Of a stretch of DNA of 64,000 nt, positions 1 through 8,695 are shown one piece after another. A program made the position numbers and the translations under genes. Under the pieces are notes generated by a model. That model saw only the letters and a list, made by a program, of their open reading frames with translations. It searched no databases and was not told the origin of the DNA. Positions within the stretch are counted from its first letter, which is position 1; every line of letters begins with the position of its first letter. Source of the DNA: Laedolimicola ammoniilytica (GTDB lineage Bacteria > Bacillota > Clostridia > Lachnospirales > Lachnospiraceae); NCBI RefSeq assembly GCF_025567165.1, contig NZ_JAOQKC010000014.1, positions 24,194-88,193 on the forward strand, written 5' to 3'.

Positions 1-2
1 AG

Positions 3-1451
3 GTCAGCGGCGTAACGAAACGATTTCCGGGTGTTCTGGCGCTGAATAAAGTATCTTTGGAAATTCCCAAGGGCGTGGTATATGGAATTGTTGGAGAAAA
101 TGGAGCAGGAAAATCTACGCTGATGAAGATTCTGTCCGGCGTCTATGAAAAGGATGAGGGTACGATTGAGTTTGATGGGGAGATCATTGAGCATACCACA
201 CCGATTCAGGCGCTGCGCAGGGGCTTGAGCATCATTTACCAGGAGTTCAATTTGGTCAATACGATGACTGTGGGTGAAAATATTTTCCTCGGAAGATTCT
301 CGGAAAATCATGGGATGAAGGGTACCCATCAGAAGGCCCGCGAGCTTCTGGACAGCATCGGTAGCAAGATTGACACCTATACGCTGGTGGGGGATTTAAG
401 CGCTTCCGAAATGCAGATGGTAGAGATTACCAAGGCTCTTTCCTTTGATTCGAAGCTGATCATCATGGATGAACCCAGCAGCAGTCTGACCACAGAGGAG
501 CTGAAGAAGCTGGGCGAGATCATTTTCCAGTTGAGAAATAAGGGCATTTCTATCATCTATATCAGCCACAAGCTGGATGAGATTTTTGAATACTGCAATA
601 TTGTCACCATTATGCGTGACGGTAATGTCATTGACACCAAACCTATCGAGGAACTGACCAGAAGCGAGATGATTGCCAAGATGGTGGGCCGTACCATCGA
701 AAATGAGTACCCGCCCCGGGCACATTTCGTGGGAGAACCTCTTCTGGAGGTGAAAAACCTCAACACAAGTAAGCTACACGATATCAACTTTACTCTGCAC
801 AAAGGCGAGATCCTGGGTCTGGTAGGCCTGGTGGGAGCCGGAAGAACCGAGATCATCCGGGCCATCTATGGAGCGGATAAGGTCAAGAGCAAGGAGCTCA
901 TCATGGAAGGAAAACCTGTGACCGTATCGAGCCCCAGAGACGCGAAAGCGCTGGGCATGGGACTGGTTCCCGAGGACCGGAAGCAGGAGGGCCTGATTTT
1001 ACGCTTTTCCGTAGGTGAAAATATCACCATGGCGGCCCTGAGCGAGATTGCGAAAAAGGGTGTGCTGAACCGTAAGAAAGAGAAGGAGATCGAGAATCGT
1101 CAGATTGAAAACCTTCTGATCAAGACGCCGAGCGCGGCTGCCAAGGTGTTGAATCTGTCCGGTGGAAACCAGCAGAAATGCGTCGTGGGAAGATGGCTGG
1201 AGCTGAATCCCAAGGTATTGATTCTGGACGAGCCGACCAGAGGCATCGACGTAGGAGCAAAGTATGAGATTTATGTGCTGATGAACAAGATCGTGGAGCA
1301 GGGAGGAGCCATCATTATGATTTCCTCTGAGCTTCCGGAAGTTCTGAGCATGAGCAACCGCGTACTGACAGTCTGCGACGGCCGGATTACCGGAGAATTC
1401 TCTCCGGAGGAAGTAGATCCGAGCGAGATCATGGACAGGGCCATCGGATAA
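3..1451 (+). CDS. Sugar ABC transporter ATP-binding protein (RbsA/MglA type), 5' truncated by window edge
   Basis: Cytoplasmic ATPase subunit powering import of a monosaccharide-like substrate through the two permeases that follow. It has two fused nucleotide-binding domains. The first has Walker A GENGAGKST, a signature region LSASEMQMVEI and Walker B LIIMDEPSSSL. The second has a degenerate Walker A GLVGAGRTE (Arg for Lys), signature LSGGNQQK and Walker B VLILDEPTRGID. This asymmetry is normal for the RbsA/MglA/XylG family. The reading frame is open to the first bases of the window (VSGVTKRFPGVLALNK precedes the TTG at 57), so the true start and probably the binding-protein gene lie outside. 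The permease gene begins 16 bases downstream. Substrate cannot be named; family assignment is firm. Confidence 0.95.
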   Translation, partial: VSGVTKRFPGVLALNKVSLEIPKGVVYGIVGENGAGKSTLMKILSGVYEKDEGTIEFDGEIIEHTTPIQALRRGLSIIYQEFNLVNTMTVGENIFLGRFSENHGMKGTHQKARELLDSIGSKIDTYTLVGDLSASEMQMVEITKALSFDSKLIIMDEPSSSLTTEELKKLGEIIFQLRNKGISIIYISHKLDEIFEYCNIVTIMRDGNVIDTKPIEELTRSEMIAKMVGRTIENEYPPRAHFVGEPLLEVKNLNTSKLHDINFTLHKGEILGLVGLVGAGRTEIIRAIYGADKVKSKELIMEGKPVTVSSPRDAKALGMGLVPEDRKQEGLILRFSVGENITMAALSEIAKKGVLNRKKEKEIENRQIENLLIKTPSAAAKVLNLSGGNQQKCVVGRWLELNPKVLILDEPTRGIDVGAKYEIYVLMNKIVEQGGAIIMISSELPEVLSMSNRVLTVCDGRITGEFSPEEVDPSEIMDRAIG

Positions 1452-1467
1452 GGGAAGAGGTAATAGA

Positions 1468-2439
1468 ATGGGAAAATCAATCGACGTAAAAAAATTCTTG
1501 TTACACAATCTTGTGTTGCTGGGCATCGTGGTACTGTGCGTGGTAACGGCGATTGTGGAGCCTTTATTTCTGACACAGAATAACTTTACCAATATTTTGA
1601 GACAGTTCGGTCCCTTAAGCTTTGTAGCGCTGGGTATGACCTACGTGATCATTGGCGGCTTTCTGGACCTGTCTGTGGTAGGTATCATTTCACTGGTAGG
1701 CGTGGTGACGCTGTCCCTGATTGACCCGTTGGGTCAGGTGGGCGCGCTGCTCTGCGGCCTGCTTCTGGGAACCTTCTTAGGCTTCCTGAACGGCGTGATC
1801 CTGGTGGGCTTTGGCGCCCGGATTCAGGCGGAGGTTCTGTTCATCACCTATGGAATGAGCTCGATCTTCGGGGCTATTGCGCTGATTTATACCAATTCCG
1901 AGACGGAGCATATGTCCCGCCTGTCCAATCCCTACACCATTTTCACTTGGATTGGAAAGGGAAAAGTGGGCCCCCTGGCGGTATCCATGATTCTCTTTGT
2001 CATTTCACTGGTGGCGGTGGAGTGGTTCTACCGTAAGACTCTCTGGGGCCGACAGATCGCGCTGATGGGCGGCAATAAGATTGCGGCGACGCTTTGTGGT
2101 TACAATATGAAGCGCACCATGGTTCTGGTATATACCATCTGCGGCCTGTTCGCAGGCATGGGTTCGATTGTTCTGATTTCACGTGTTACGACCGCGTCTC
2201 CGGTGGCCGGAGCAGGCTATGAGACGGACGCCATCATGTCCGTAGTCGTAGGCGGCACGGCGCTGGCCGGAGGAACCGGAAGCGGCATCCGGACCGTGCT
2301 CGGAGTACTGTTAATTATCTTGTTATCCAACTGTATGAATATGCTGGGCGTGTCTACTTATCTGCAGACCATCATGAAGGGTCTCGTTCTTGTCATCGCT
2401 ATCTGGCTGGATAATCGTAAAGAACAACAGATTCATTAA
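1468..2439 (+). CDS. Sugar ABC transporter permease (RbsC/BPD_transp_2 family), first of two
   Basis: Integral membrane subunit of the sugar importer, 323 residues with about nine hydrophobic segments starting near residue 12. The family loop is visible in GGTALAGGTGSG near residue 270, and LDLSVVGIISLVG near residue 65 matches the conserved D-LSVG segment of RbsC proteins. The ATG is preceded by GGGAAGAGG at a suitable distance. It is 16 bases after the ATPase and 12 bases before a second, related permease, so the pore is probably a heterodimer rather than the homodimer seen with RbsC. Function as a permease is clear; the sugar is not. Confidence 0.93.
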   Translation: MGKSIDVKKFLLHNLVLLGIVVLCVVTAIVEPLFLTQNNFTNILRQFGPLSFVALGMTYVIIGGFLDLSVVGIISLVGVVTLSLIDPLGQVGALLCGLLLGTFLGFLNGVILVGFGARIQAEVLFITYGMSSIFGAIALIYTNSETEHMSRLSNPYTIFTWIGKGKVGPLAVSMILFVISLVAVEWFYRKTLWGRQIALMGGNKIAATLCGYNMKRTMVLVYTICGLFAGMGSIVLISRVTTASPVAGAGYETDAIMSVVVGGTALAGGTGSGIRTVLGVLLIILLSNCMNMLGVSTYLQTIMKGLVLVIAIWLDNRKEQQIH

Positions 2440-2451
2440 GGAGGGCAGAAG

Positions 2452-3420
2452 ATGGATACCAAGCGTGTTTTCATAAAAGCAAAACAAGTTTTACTGAAGC
2501 AGAAAGCAGTATTGGCGATTCTGGCAATGCTGATTCTAATGTTGTTTTTCAACACACAGTTTTACAGTGTATACAACTGGATGAACGTATTCCGTTCCGC
2601 GACGGTACAGGGAATCATTGCCATGGGCGTGACTATGACCGTGCTCTGCGCGGCCTGCGATCTGTCGGTGGGTGGAATCATGTGTCTGTCCGGTGTTATT
2701 ACGGTTCTGATGATCAATTCCGGTATGCCCATCGCGGTAGCCTGCCTCTGCGCATTGCTGGCCGGAGCGGCTGTGGGTCTGGTCAATGGGTTCCTGGTAG
2801 TACATCAGAGAACGGAGCCCTTTATCATTACTCTGGGTATGGGAACCCTGCTGAAGGGTATCTGCCAGCAGCTGACGGACGCGCACCCGATTGCCTGCAC
2901 CAATATGGAATTCATGAAGATTTCCAATACCAAGATTTTCGGACATATTCCGATTCTGGTGCTGTATATGGCGATCATTCTGGTGATTTTTTTCTGCGTG
3001 CTGCGGTTTACGACCTACGGAAGAAACTGCTATGCCATCGGAGGCAATTATGATGTGGCGAAATATTCCGGTATCAATACGGTGATGATCAAGTGGTCCA
3101 CTTTTGTAATCTCCGGCGTGATGGCGGCGCTGGCGGGTATTCTCCTGTCCTCCAGAATGAACTCTGCGTCCTCCGTGTACGGAGACAATACCGGTATGCT
3201 GGTCAACTGCGGCGTCGTAATCGGCGGAACCTCCTTCGCGGGTGGTATCGGCGGTGTGGTACAGAGCTTTATAGGAGTGTTCGTTTTGCAGTTGATGTCT
3301 AACTGTATGGACTGTCTGGGAATCGGAGCCTATGTGCAGCAGCTTCTGCAGGGTATCATTATTGTACTGATTCTGGGATTTGACTGCTTCGGCCGTCTGA
3401 GAAAGCGGGAGCATGTATAA
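2452..3420 (+). CDS. Sugar ABC transporter permease (RbsC family), second of two
   Basis: Second membrane subunit, 322 residues, paralogous to the gene just upstream. It shows the DLSVGGIMCLSG segment near residue 70 and GGTSFAGGIGG near residue 260, both typical of BPD_transp_2 permeases. The ATG is preceded by AAGGAGGGCAGAAG. It lies 12 bases after the first permease and 18 bases before the epimerase, in one tight operon. Two non-identical permeases with one fused double ATPase suggest an asymmetric importer, as in several Lachnospiraceae sugar systems (inference). Confidence 0.93.
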   Translation: MDTKRVFIKAKQVLLKQKAVLAILAMLILMLFFNTQFYSVYNWMNVFRSATVQGIIAMGVTMTVLCAACDLSVGGIMCLSGVITVLMINSGMPIAVACLCALLAGAAVGLVNGFLVVHQRTEPFIITLGMGTLLKGICQQLTDAHPIACTNMEFMKISNTKIFGHIPILVLYMAIILVIFFCVLRFTTYGRNCYAIGGNYDVAKYSGINTVMIKWSTFVISGVMAALAGILLSSRMNSASSVYGDNTGMLVNCGVVIGGTSFAGGIGGVVQSFIGVFVLQLMSNCMDCLGIGAYVQQLLQGIIIVLILGFDCFGRLRKREHV

Positions 3421-3438
3421 GTAAAGGAGAGACAGACT

Positions 3439-4482
3439 ATGAGCGTGACAGTGAAAGCATTTGACAAACTTCGGGACGGACGGATCGCGAACCTGTACAC
3501 CATTGAGAATCAGAAGGGGATGCAAGCCGTATTGACGGATTTCGGAGCCGTTCTGGTGAAGCTTCTGGTGCTGGATCAGGACGGAAAGCTGAGAGATGTG
3601 GTGCTGGGTTATGACGAACTGGAAAAATACGAGGATAATTTTGATATGCTGGGAACGACAGTGGGCCGTAATGTGAACCGGATTGAGAAGGGCCGTTTTA
3701 CTATCGACGGCGTGGAGTATCAGCTGGAAATCAATGAGAATGATAATAACATTCACAGCAGCATGGCCCACGGCTTCCACAAGGTCCTCTGGGAGGCAGA
3801 GAGTTTCACGGATGACAGCGTATCCTTCACCTATCACAGCCCCGACATGGAAAACGGATTTCCGGGCAATCTGGATATCTCACTGACCTATACGCTGACG
3901 GATACAGGCGCTCTGATTCTGTCCTATTATGGAACCACAGATAAAAAGACACTGGTAAATCTTACCAATCACTCTTATTTTAACCTGTCTGGCTATGAGA
4001 CGGGCAATATTTTGGATACCATCGTGTGGATCAACGCGGAGCAGTTTACACCGGTGCGGAAGGGAATCATTCCCACCGGGGAAATCCGCGATGTGGCTGG
4101 TACGCCCATGGATTTTCGGAAGCCCAGGGCCATCGGGCAGGAGATTCACGCCGATGACGAGCAGCTGAAGCTGGTCTATGGCTACGATCACAATTTCGTT
4201 TTGAAAGGTTTCGGAAAGGGACTCCGCAAAGCCGCGACAGCCGAGAGTCCCAAGTCGGGCATTCGGATGACCGTGTATACAGATCTGCCGGGCCTGCAGT
4301 TTTACGCAGGCAATACCACCCGGGACATCATAGGAAAGGGCGGTGTGCTGATTACGAAAAATAGCGGCTTCTGTATGGAAAGCCATTATTACGCCAACAG
4401 CATCAACACTCCGAATTTCCCGCAGCCCATTCTGGATAAGGGCGGGCTGTATAAGACGACGACTATCTATCAGTTTACATAA
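3439..4482 (+). CDS. galM: Aldose 1-epimerase (mutarotase)
   Basis: Cytoplasmic enzyme interconverting alpha and beta anomers of aldoses such as glucose or galactose. It has 347 residues, the normal family length. Recognisable elements are the early His site in NDNNIHSS near residue 97, the second His in NLTNHSYFNLSG near residue 175, and the catalytic Glu in GFCMESHYYANS near residue 310. The NxPxFP-like ending (NTPNFP) is also present. It sits between the permeases and the GH4 hydrolase, which fits a role in mutarotating sugar freed by that hydrolase. An AAAGGAGAG ribosome site precedes the ATG. Confidence 0.93.
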   Translation: MSVTVKAFDKLRDGRIANLYTIENQKGMQAVLTDFGAVLVKLLVLDQDGKLRDVVLGYDELEKYEDNFDMLGTTVGRNVNRIEKGRFTIDGVEYQLEINENDNNIHSSMAHGFHKVLWEAESFTDDSVSFTYHSPDMENGFPGNLDISLTYTLTDTGALILSYYGTTDKKTLVNLTNHSYFNLSGYETGNILDTIVWINAEQFTPVRKGIIPTGEIRDVAGTPMDFRKPRAIGQEIHADDEQLKLVYGYDHNFVLKGFGKGLRKAATAESPKSGIRMTVYTDLPGLQFYAGNTTRDIIGKGGVLITKNSGFCMESHYYANSINTPNFPQPILDKGGLYKTTTIYQFT

Positions 4483-4514
4483 TGAAAACATAAAAGAAGG
4501 AGGAGTCTGTGGTC

Positions 4515-5903
4515 ATGAAAAAACAGGTAAAAATTGTAACAATTGGTGGAGGCAGCAGTTACACGCCTGAGCTGATCGAGGGGTTCATCAGGCGCTATGA
4601 AGAGCTTCCCATCGGGGAAATGTGGCTGGTGGATGTGGAGCGCGGCAAAGAAAAGCTGCGTATCGTATCGGAACTGGCACAGAGAATGTGGGATGCTTCG
4701 CCCTATCAGGTAAAGGTGCATACGACGCTGGATCGCCGGGAAGCGCTTCCGGGGGCGGATTTTGTGACCACACAGTTCCGTGTGGGACTTCTGGAGGCTC
4801 GGATTAAGGATGAGCGTATCCCGGATCTGCACGGAATGCTGGGGCAGGAGACCAACGGCGCAGGCGGTATCTTCAAGGCCTTCCGGACTATTCCGGTTAT
4901 CGGACAGATTATCGACGATATGCGGGAGCTGTGTCCGGATGCCTGGCTGATCAATTTTACGAATCCCAGCGGTATGGTGACTGAGGCGGCCATCAAAAAA
5001 TTTGGCTGGAAGAAGACCATCGGTCTGTGTAACGTGCCGACCATCGCGCAGATGCGGGAGTCGGGCAATATCGGCGAGACTGAAGAGGAGCTGACTTATC
5101 AGTTCGCCGGACTGAATCATTTCCACTGGCATAAAGTGACAAACCGCGACGGCGAGGATGTGACAGCGGAGGTTCTGAAGCATGTCAATGAGAAGAACGG
5201 CGGTACGCCGGTGAATATCTATCAGGAGCCGTTCCCGGAGGAACTGCTGGATTCCATGAAAATGGTTCCCTGCGGTTATCACAGATATTATTTTATGCAG
5301 CGGGAGATGCTGGAACACAGTATCCAGGAGTTCAAAAAGGGCGGAACCAGAGCCGAGCAGATGTATCAGGTGGAGCATGAGCTGTTTGAGCTCTACGCTC
5401 AGCCGGGACTTCACGAGAAGCCGGAGCAGCTTGGCAAGCGCGGCGGAGCCTATTATAGTGACGCGGCCTGTGAGTGTATCAGCGCCATTTACAATGACAG
5501 GCATCTGAGAATGACGGTCAGCACCGAAAATAAGGGTGCGCTTCCCTGTCTGGCACCGGATTCCATCGTGGAGGTCAGCAGCCTGATTTCCGCCAGGGGA
5601 GCGGAGCCCATCGCATGGGGCGAGATGCCGCCTGCGGCAAGAGGCTGGCTGCAGCTGATGAAGGCCATGGAGGAGTGCGTCATCGAGGCGGCTATTACGG
5701 GAGATTATGGTCTGGCGCTGGAGGCCTTTACCATGAATCCGTTGATCGAAAGCGGAAAAGAGGGCAAGCGGGTGTTAGATGAGCTTTTGGTAGCCCATGA
5801 GAAGTACCTGCCCCAGTTTGCGGAGAAGATTCAGGAACTGAAGGCTGCCGGTGTGGAGACCGACGACGAGGTAGTCCGGGAGCTTCTGAGAAAGGGACTG
5901 TAG
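4515..5903 (+). CDS. GH4 family phospho-glycosidase (6-phospho-beta-glucosidase type)
   Basis: Hydrolyses a phosphorylated disaccharide by the NAD- and metal-dependent redox mechanism of glycoside hydrolase family 4. The N-terminal Rossmann loop reads VTIGGGSSYTPELIEG. NFTNPSGMVTEA near residue 155, GLCNVP near residue 175 (the metal-site Cys) and AGLNHFHW near residue 200 (catalytic-region His) are family landmarks, and length (about 462 residues) is normal. I prefer the ATG at 4515; a GTG at 4509 in the same frame is five bases from AGGAGG and also possible. GH4 enzymes usually act on 6-phosphates, yet the operon encodes an ABC importer rather than a PTS, so the phosphate probably comes from the ROK kinase next door (inference). 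An alpha-specific GH4 cannot be excluded. Confidence 0.88.
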   Translation: MKKQVKIVTIGGGSSYTPELIEGFIRRYEELPIGEMWLVDVERGKEKLRIVSELAQRMWDASPYQVKVHTTLDRREALPGADFVTTQFRVGLLEARIKDERIPDLHGMLGQETNGAGGIFKAFRTIPVIGQIIDDMRELCPDAWLINFTNPSGMVTEAAIKKFGWKKTIGLCNVPTIAQMRESGNIGETEEELTYQFAGLNHFHWHKVTNRDGEDVTAEVLKHVNEKNGGTPVNIYQEPFPEELLDSMKMVPCGYHRYYFMQREMLEHSIQEFKKGGTRAEQMYQVEHELFELYAQPGLHEKPEQLGKRGGAYYSDAACECISAIYNDRHLRMTVSTENKGALPCLAPDSIVEVSSLISARGAEPIAWGEMPPAARGWLQLMKAMEECVIEAAITGDYGLALEAFTMNPLIESGKEGKRVLDELLVAHEKYLPQFAEKIQELKAAGVETDDEVVRELLRKGL

Positions 5904-5904
5904 C

Positions 5905-6867
5905 ATGAAGTTTTATATTGGAATTGACGTGGGTGGTACGAAGATTGCTTACGGTCTGTTTGATGAAGCGCGCAAGCTGCTGGTGAGAAAGCAGACAGCT
6001 TCGGATGATCAGAAGGAAGGCCAGGAGTTTTTTGAGCCGGTGCTGGAGATTATCCGGGGATTTATGGAGGAGACCGGGAACCGTGGAGGAACCGTGGAGG
6101 GTATCGGCATCGGGATCACAGGTTTTGTAGATTTTGAAAAAGGAGCCCTGACGAAGACGGCCAGTCTGCCGAAGCTTAATAATTTTGCAGTGGTGGATTA
6201 CCTGAAATCCAGGCTGGATCAGGATATCCGCATCGTCATGGACAATGACTGTCACTGTGGCGCGCTGGCGGAATATCGGCAGGGCGCTGGCCGGGGACGC
6301 CGGAATATGTTGTACTGTCCGGTCAGCACCGGAATCTCCAGCGGCATGATCATTGACGGAAGGCTGTTTCGCGGCAGCAACGGGGCATCCGGCGAGAGCG
6401 GGCATATGCTTGCTGCAGTGCCGGAAGAGGTGGGCATGGCCTGCAGCTGTGGCAATGTGGGCTGCTTTAATTCTCTGGGTTCCGGAAAAGCAATCTTAAA
6501 ATATGTAAAAAAATGGATCAAAGAAGACGGGGAAAGCTCTATTCTGCCGGAACTGGCAGGGGGCGTGGATCAGATTACGACCCGCCATATCAACGAGGCA
6601 TATGAGAAAGGCGACGCAGTAGCCATCCGGGCTGTAGAACAGATGGCCCACTATCTGGCCATCTGGATTTTCGACGTTTACATGCTTCTGAATATCGACT
6701 GCATCGTATTCAGCGGCGGTCTGCTGGCCATGGGCGACAAGCTGTTCGGGCGGATGAAAGAGGAGTTTGAGCGGTATCACACCAATGAGTTCCCGGTGGA
6801 ATTTTTTCAGACGGAGCTGGGAAGCGATTCTGGACTTATCGGCGCGGTTGAGTTATTATTTGACTGA
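5905..6867 (+). CDS. ROK family sugar kinase
   Basis: ATP-dependent sugar kinase of the ROK family, 320 residues. The phosphate-binding loop GIDVGGTK is at residues 5-12, the catalytic-site segment DNDCHCGALAEY is near residue 112, and the ROK zinc motif CSCGNVGCF is near residue 179. No N-terminal helix-turn-helix is present, so this is a kinase rather than a NagC-type repressor. It starts one base after the GH4 stop, implying translational coupling. ROK kinases include BglK of Klebsiella, which phosphorylates cellobiose and other beta-glucosides; that role would link the ABC importer to the GH4 enzyme. Glucokinase is the simpler alternative. Confidence 0.9.
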   Translation: MKFYIGIDVGGTKIAYGLFDEARKLLVRKQTASDDQKEGQEFFEPVLEIIRGFMEETGNRGGTVEGIGIGITGFVDFEKGALTKTASLPKLNNFAVVDYLKSRLDQDIRIVMDNDCHCGALAEYRQGAGRGRRNMLYCPVSTGISSGMIIDGRLFRGSNGASGESGHMLAAVPEEVGMACSCGNVGCFNSLGSGKAILKYVKKWIKEDGESSILPELAGGVDQITTRHINEAYEKGDAVAIRAVEQMAHYLAIWIFDVYMLLNIDCIVFSGGLLAMGDKLFGRMKEEFERYHTNEFPVEFFQTELGSDSGLIGAVELLFD

Positions 6868-6878
6868 GGTGAAATAAT

Positions 6879-7712
6879 ATGAGTATTCGACTGATTGCGT
6901 TCGACTTGGACGGAACGCTTCTGAAAGAGGATAAGACAGTTTCCGGGAGAACCATGGCCGCGCTTCAGAATGCGACGGATCGCGGCATCTATCTGGTGCC
7001 CTCCACAGGCAGAATTTACGACGGCATGCCGGATGTGGTAAAGAATATGCCTTTTGTCCGCTATGCCATAACGGTCAATGGAGCGCAGATTTATGACGTG
7101 AAAGAAAAAAGGATTTTGCACCGGGCAGAGCTGACCCGGGCGGAGTCAGAGGCTGTCTTTGCTTACGGCAGAGATTGGGAAGTACTCTGCGGCTGCTATC
7201 AGAATGGCCAGGGCCTGATGGAAGAGAAGGATTTTGCGGATCTGCGGTTCTATGCCCAGAATGTAAAGGCGGCAGAAATGATGAAGCAGGTGTACCGGCC
7301 TTTGAAAAATATGGAGAAAAGGATCTTCGATATAGAGCCGACGATTCAGAAGATTCAGTATTATTTCCGGGAAATTCCGGAGAGGAACCGGAGACTGCCG
7401 GAGATGAAGGCGCATTTTCCCAATCTGGAGATTTCCACATCCCTGCCGAACAACATTGAGATTAATTCGGCTAAGGCGAATAAGGGCCTGGCACTAAAAT
7501 TCCTGTGCGGATATCTGGGAATCGGGCTGGAGGAATGTATGGCGTTCGGCGACGGAACCAACGATCTGGCGCTTCTGAAGACTGCAGGCAGAGGCATGGC
7601 CATGGCTAATGCGGACCCGGAAGTGTTGAAAGCAACGGCGTATCATACGGCCTGTACCAATGAAGAGGACGGCGTGGCGATCGAGATAGAAACCTGTTTA
7701 AAAGAAGTATAA
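6879..7712 (+). CDS. Cof-type HAD-superfamily phosphatase
   Basis: Probable sugar-phosphate phosphatase of the Cof (HAD IIB) family, 277 residues. Motif I DLDGTLL is at residues 9-15 with both catalytic Asp residues, motif II is around residue 42 (PSTGR), the motif III Lys lies in NSAKANKGLAL near residue 195, and motif IV FGDGTNDLALL is near residue 222. The central cap is of the C2B type. It is the last gene of the operon, 11 bases after the ROK kinase, and is followed by a terminator. The substrate is unknown; it may remove excess phospho-sugar made by the operon. Confidence 0.9.
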   Translation: MSIRLIAFDLDGTLLKEDKTVSGRTMAALQNATDRGIYLVPSTGRIYDGMPDVVKNMPFVRYAITVNGAQIYDVKEKRILHRAELTRAESEAVFAYGRDWEVLCGCYQNGQGLMEEKDFADLRFYAQNVKAAEMMKQVYRPLKNMEKRIFDIEPTIQKIQYYFREIPERNRRLPEMKAHFPNLEISTSLPNNIEINSAKANKGLALKFLCGYLGIGLEECMAFGDGTNDLALLKTAGRGMAMANADPEVLKATAYHTACTNEEDGVAIEIETCLKEV

Positions 7713-7724
7713 GAAGATAAAAAT

Positions 7725-7767
7725 ACCGCTTTTCCGGAAAAAAGCAAACCGAAAAAGCGGTGTTTTT
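7725..7767. terminator. Bidirectional terminator between sugar operon and deoR-type gene
   Basis: ACCGCTTTT at 7725-7733 pairs with AAAAGCGGT at 7753-7761, with extra CCGG/CCG contacts inside, followed by GTTTTT on the plus strand. On the minus strand the stem is followed by ATTTTTATC. It serves both the HAD gene and the convergent regulator, whose stop codon lies inside the T run. Confidence 0.85.
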
Positions 7768-8521
7768 ATGCCTGTGTCGTGGTGGTGATGACCTGGATGC
7801 CGTGGCGTTCCATGGTCTCTTTGCATTCCGGGGTAATTTGGTCGTCGGTAACGACCATGGAGACCTCTTCGGAATCGAACAGCTTGGCGACGCTGCGTTT
7901 TCCGAATTTATCGGAGGTGGTCAACACGATGACATGGTCGGCCTGCTTCGCAAATTCTTTTACCACGGCACTTCGGGTGTGATTGATATTAGTGAAGCCG
8001 TTTTCCTCGGTGTAGCCGTCTACGCCGACGAACAGCTTGTCTACGTGGTATTCCCGGGCGCAGAGCTGCGTGACGGGGCCGGTGGTAACCTCGGCTACCG
8101 TATCGTAATCGCCGCCCAGCAGAATAATGTGCGCGGTAGGCACCTGATTCAGGTAGCGGGCGATATAAGCGGAATTGGTGATAATGGTGACGTCTTTCTG
8201 AATGGCCGCTTCCAGCGCGAACAGGGCGCAGGTGGAACCGGACTCAATCATAATGGTCTCCATGGGCTCGACGATCTCCATGGCCCGTTTGGCGATGGCC
8301 TTTTTCTCCGAATAATGGAAAGCCATACGGGAATTGATGGCGTCCGGCGAGGCCTTTGTGGCGTAGCCGTGCTGACGTCTTAAGAGTCCCTGGGACTCCA
8401 GCTCCTCCAGGTCCTTGCGGATAGTTACCATGGAGAGCTTCAGAAGCTCGGACAGCTCCTGGACGCTGACCTTTTCTTTCTCATTGACGAGGTTTATGAT
8501 TTGTAAATGGCGTTCTTTCAT
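7766..8521 (-). CDS. DeoR/GlpR family transcriptional regulator
   Basis: Sugar-phosphate-responsive repressor, 251 residues from the chosen start. The N-terminal winged helix reads VQELSELLKLSMVTIRKDL, and the rest is the DeoRC ligand domain, including MIESGSTC and LFVGVDGY. I place the start at the ATG ending at 8521 because AAAGGAG lies eight bases before it; the upstream ATG at 8542 has no ribosome site and contains that same AAAGGAG. The gene is divergent from the GRE activase and convergent with the ABC operon. Direct repeats in the intergenic region are probable operators, so it likely controls the activase and itself, perhaps also the GRE operon (inference). Confidence 0.92.
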   Translation of the reverse strand: MKERHLQIINLVNEKEKVSVQELSELLKLSMVTIRKDLEELESQGLLRRQHGYATKASPDAINSRMAFHYSEKKAIAKRAMEIVEPMETIMIESGSTCALFALEAAIQKDVTIITNSAYIARYLNQVPTAHIILLGGDYDTVAEVTTGPVTQLCAREYHVDKLFVGVDGYTEENGFTNINHTRSAVVKEFAKQADHVIVLTTSDKFGKRSVAKLFDSEEVSMVVTDDQITPECKETMERHGIQVITTTTQA

Positions 8522-8590
8522 TTGCTTCGTTCTCCTTTGCATTTATTATATAATAAGTGGGAAAATAATGCCACATATTTTCGCTAAAAA

Positions 8591-8629
8591 TTTCAAGAAT
8601 ATTTCAAACGAAATATAAAATAATTTCAA
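8591..8629. promoter_or_regulatory. Phased TTTCAA direct repeats, probable DeoR-type operator
   Basis: TTTCAA occurs at 8591-8596, 8602-8607 and 8624-8629, that is at steps of 11 and 22 bases, on one face of the helix. DeoR-family regulators often bind such direct repeats. The block lies between the regulator and the divergent activase gene, just upstream of the activase promoter. Confidence 0.5.
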
Positions 8630-8636
8630 AAATAAG

Positions 8637-8665
8637 TTTACAAACAATAATGCGAATGATAAACT
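8637..8665 (+). promoter_or_regulatory. Sigma-A-like promoter of the GRE activase gene
   Basis: TTTACA at 8637-8642 and TAAACT at 8660-8665 are separated by 17 bases. The activase ATG follows 30 bases later with AAAGGAG. Confidence 0.55.
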
Positions 8666-8695
8666 AAGAATAAGAAAAGAAAAAGGAGTTATTTC

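Noticed and set aside
2536..3837. Long minus-strand open frame (433 codons) opposite the permease and galM genes
   Set aside because: It lies wholly antisense to two clear genes, has low-complexity His/Arg-rich content and no ribosome site: a codon-bias shadow.
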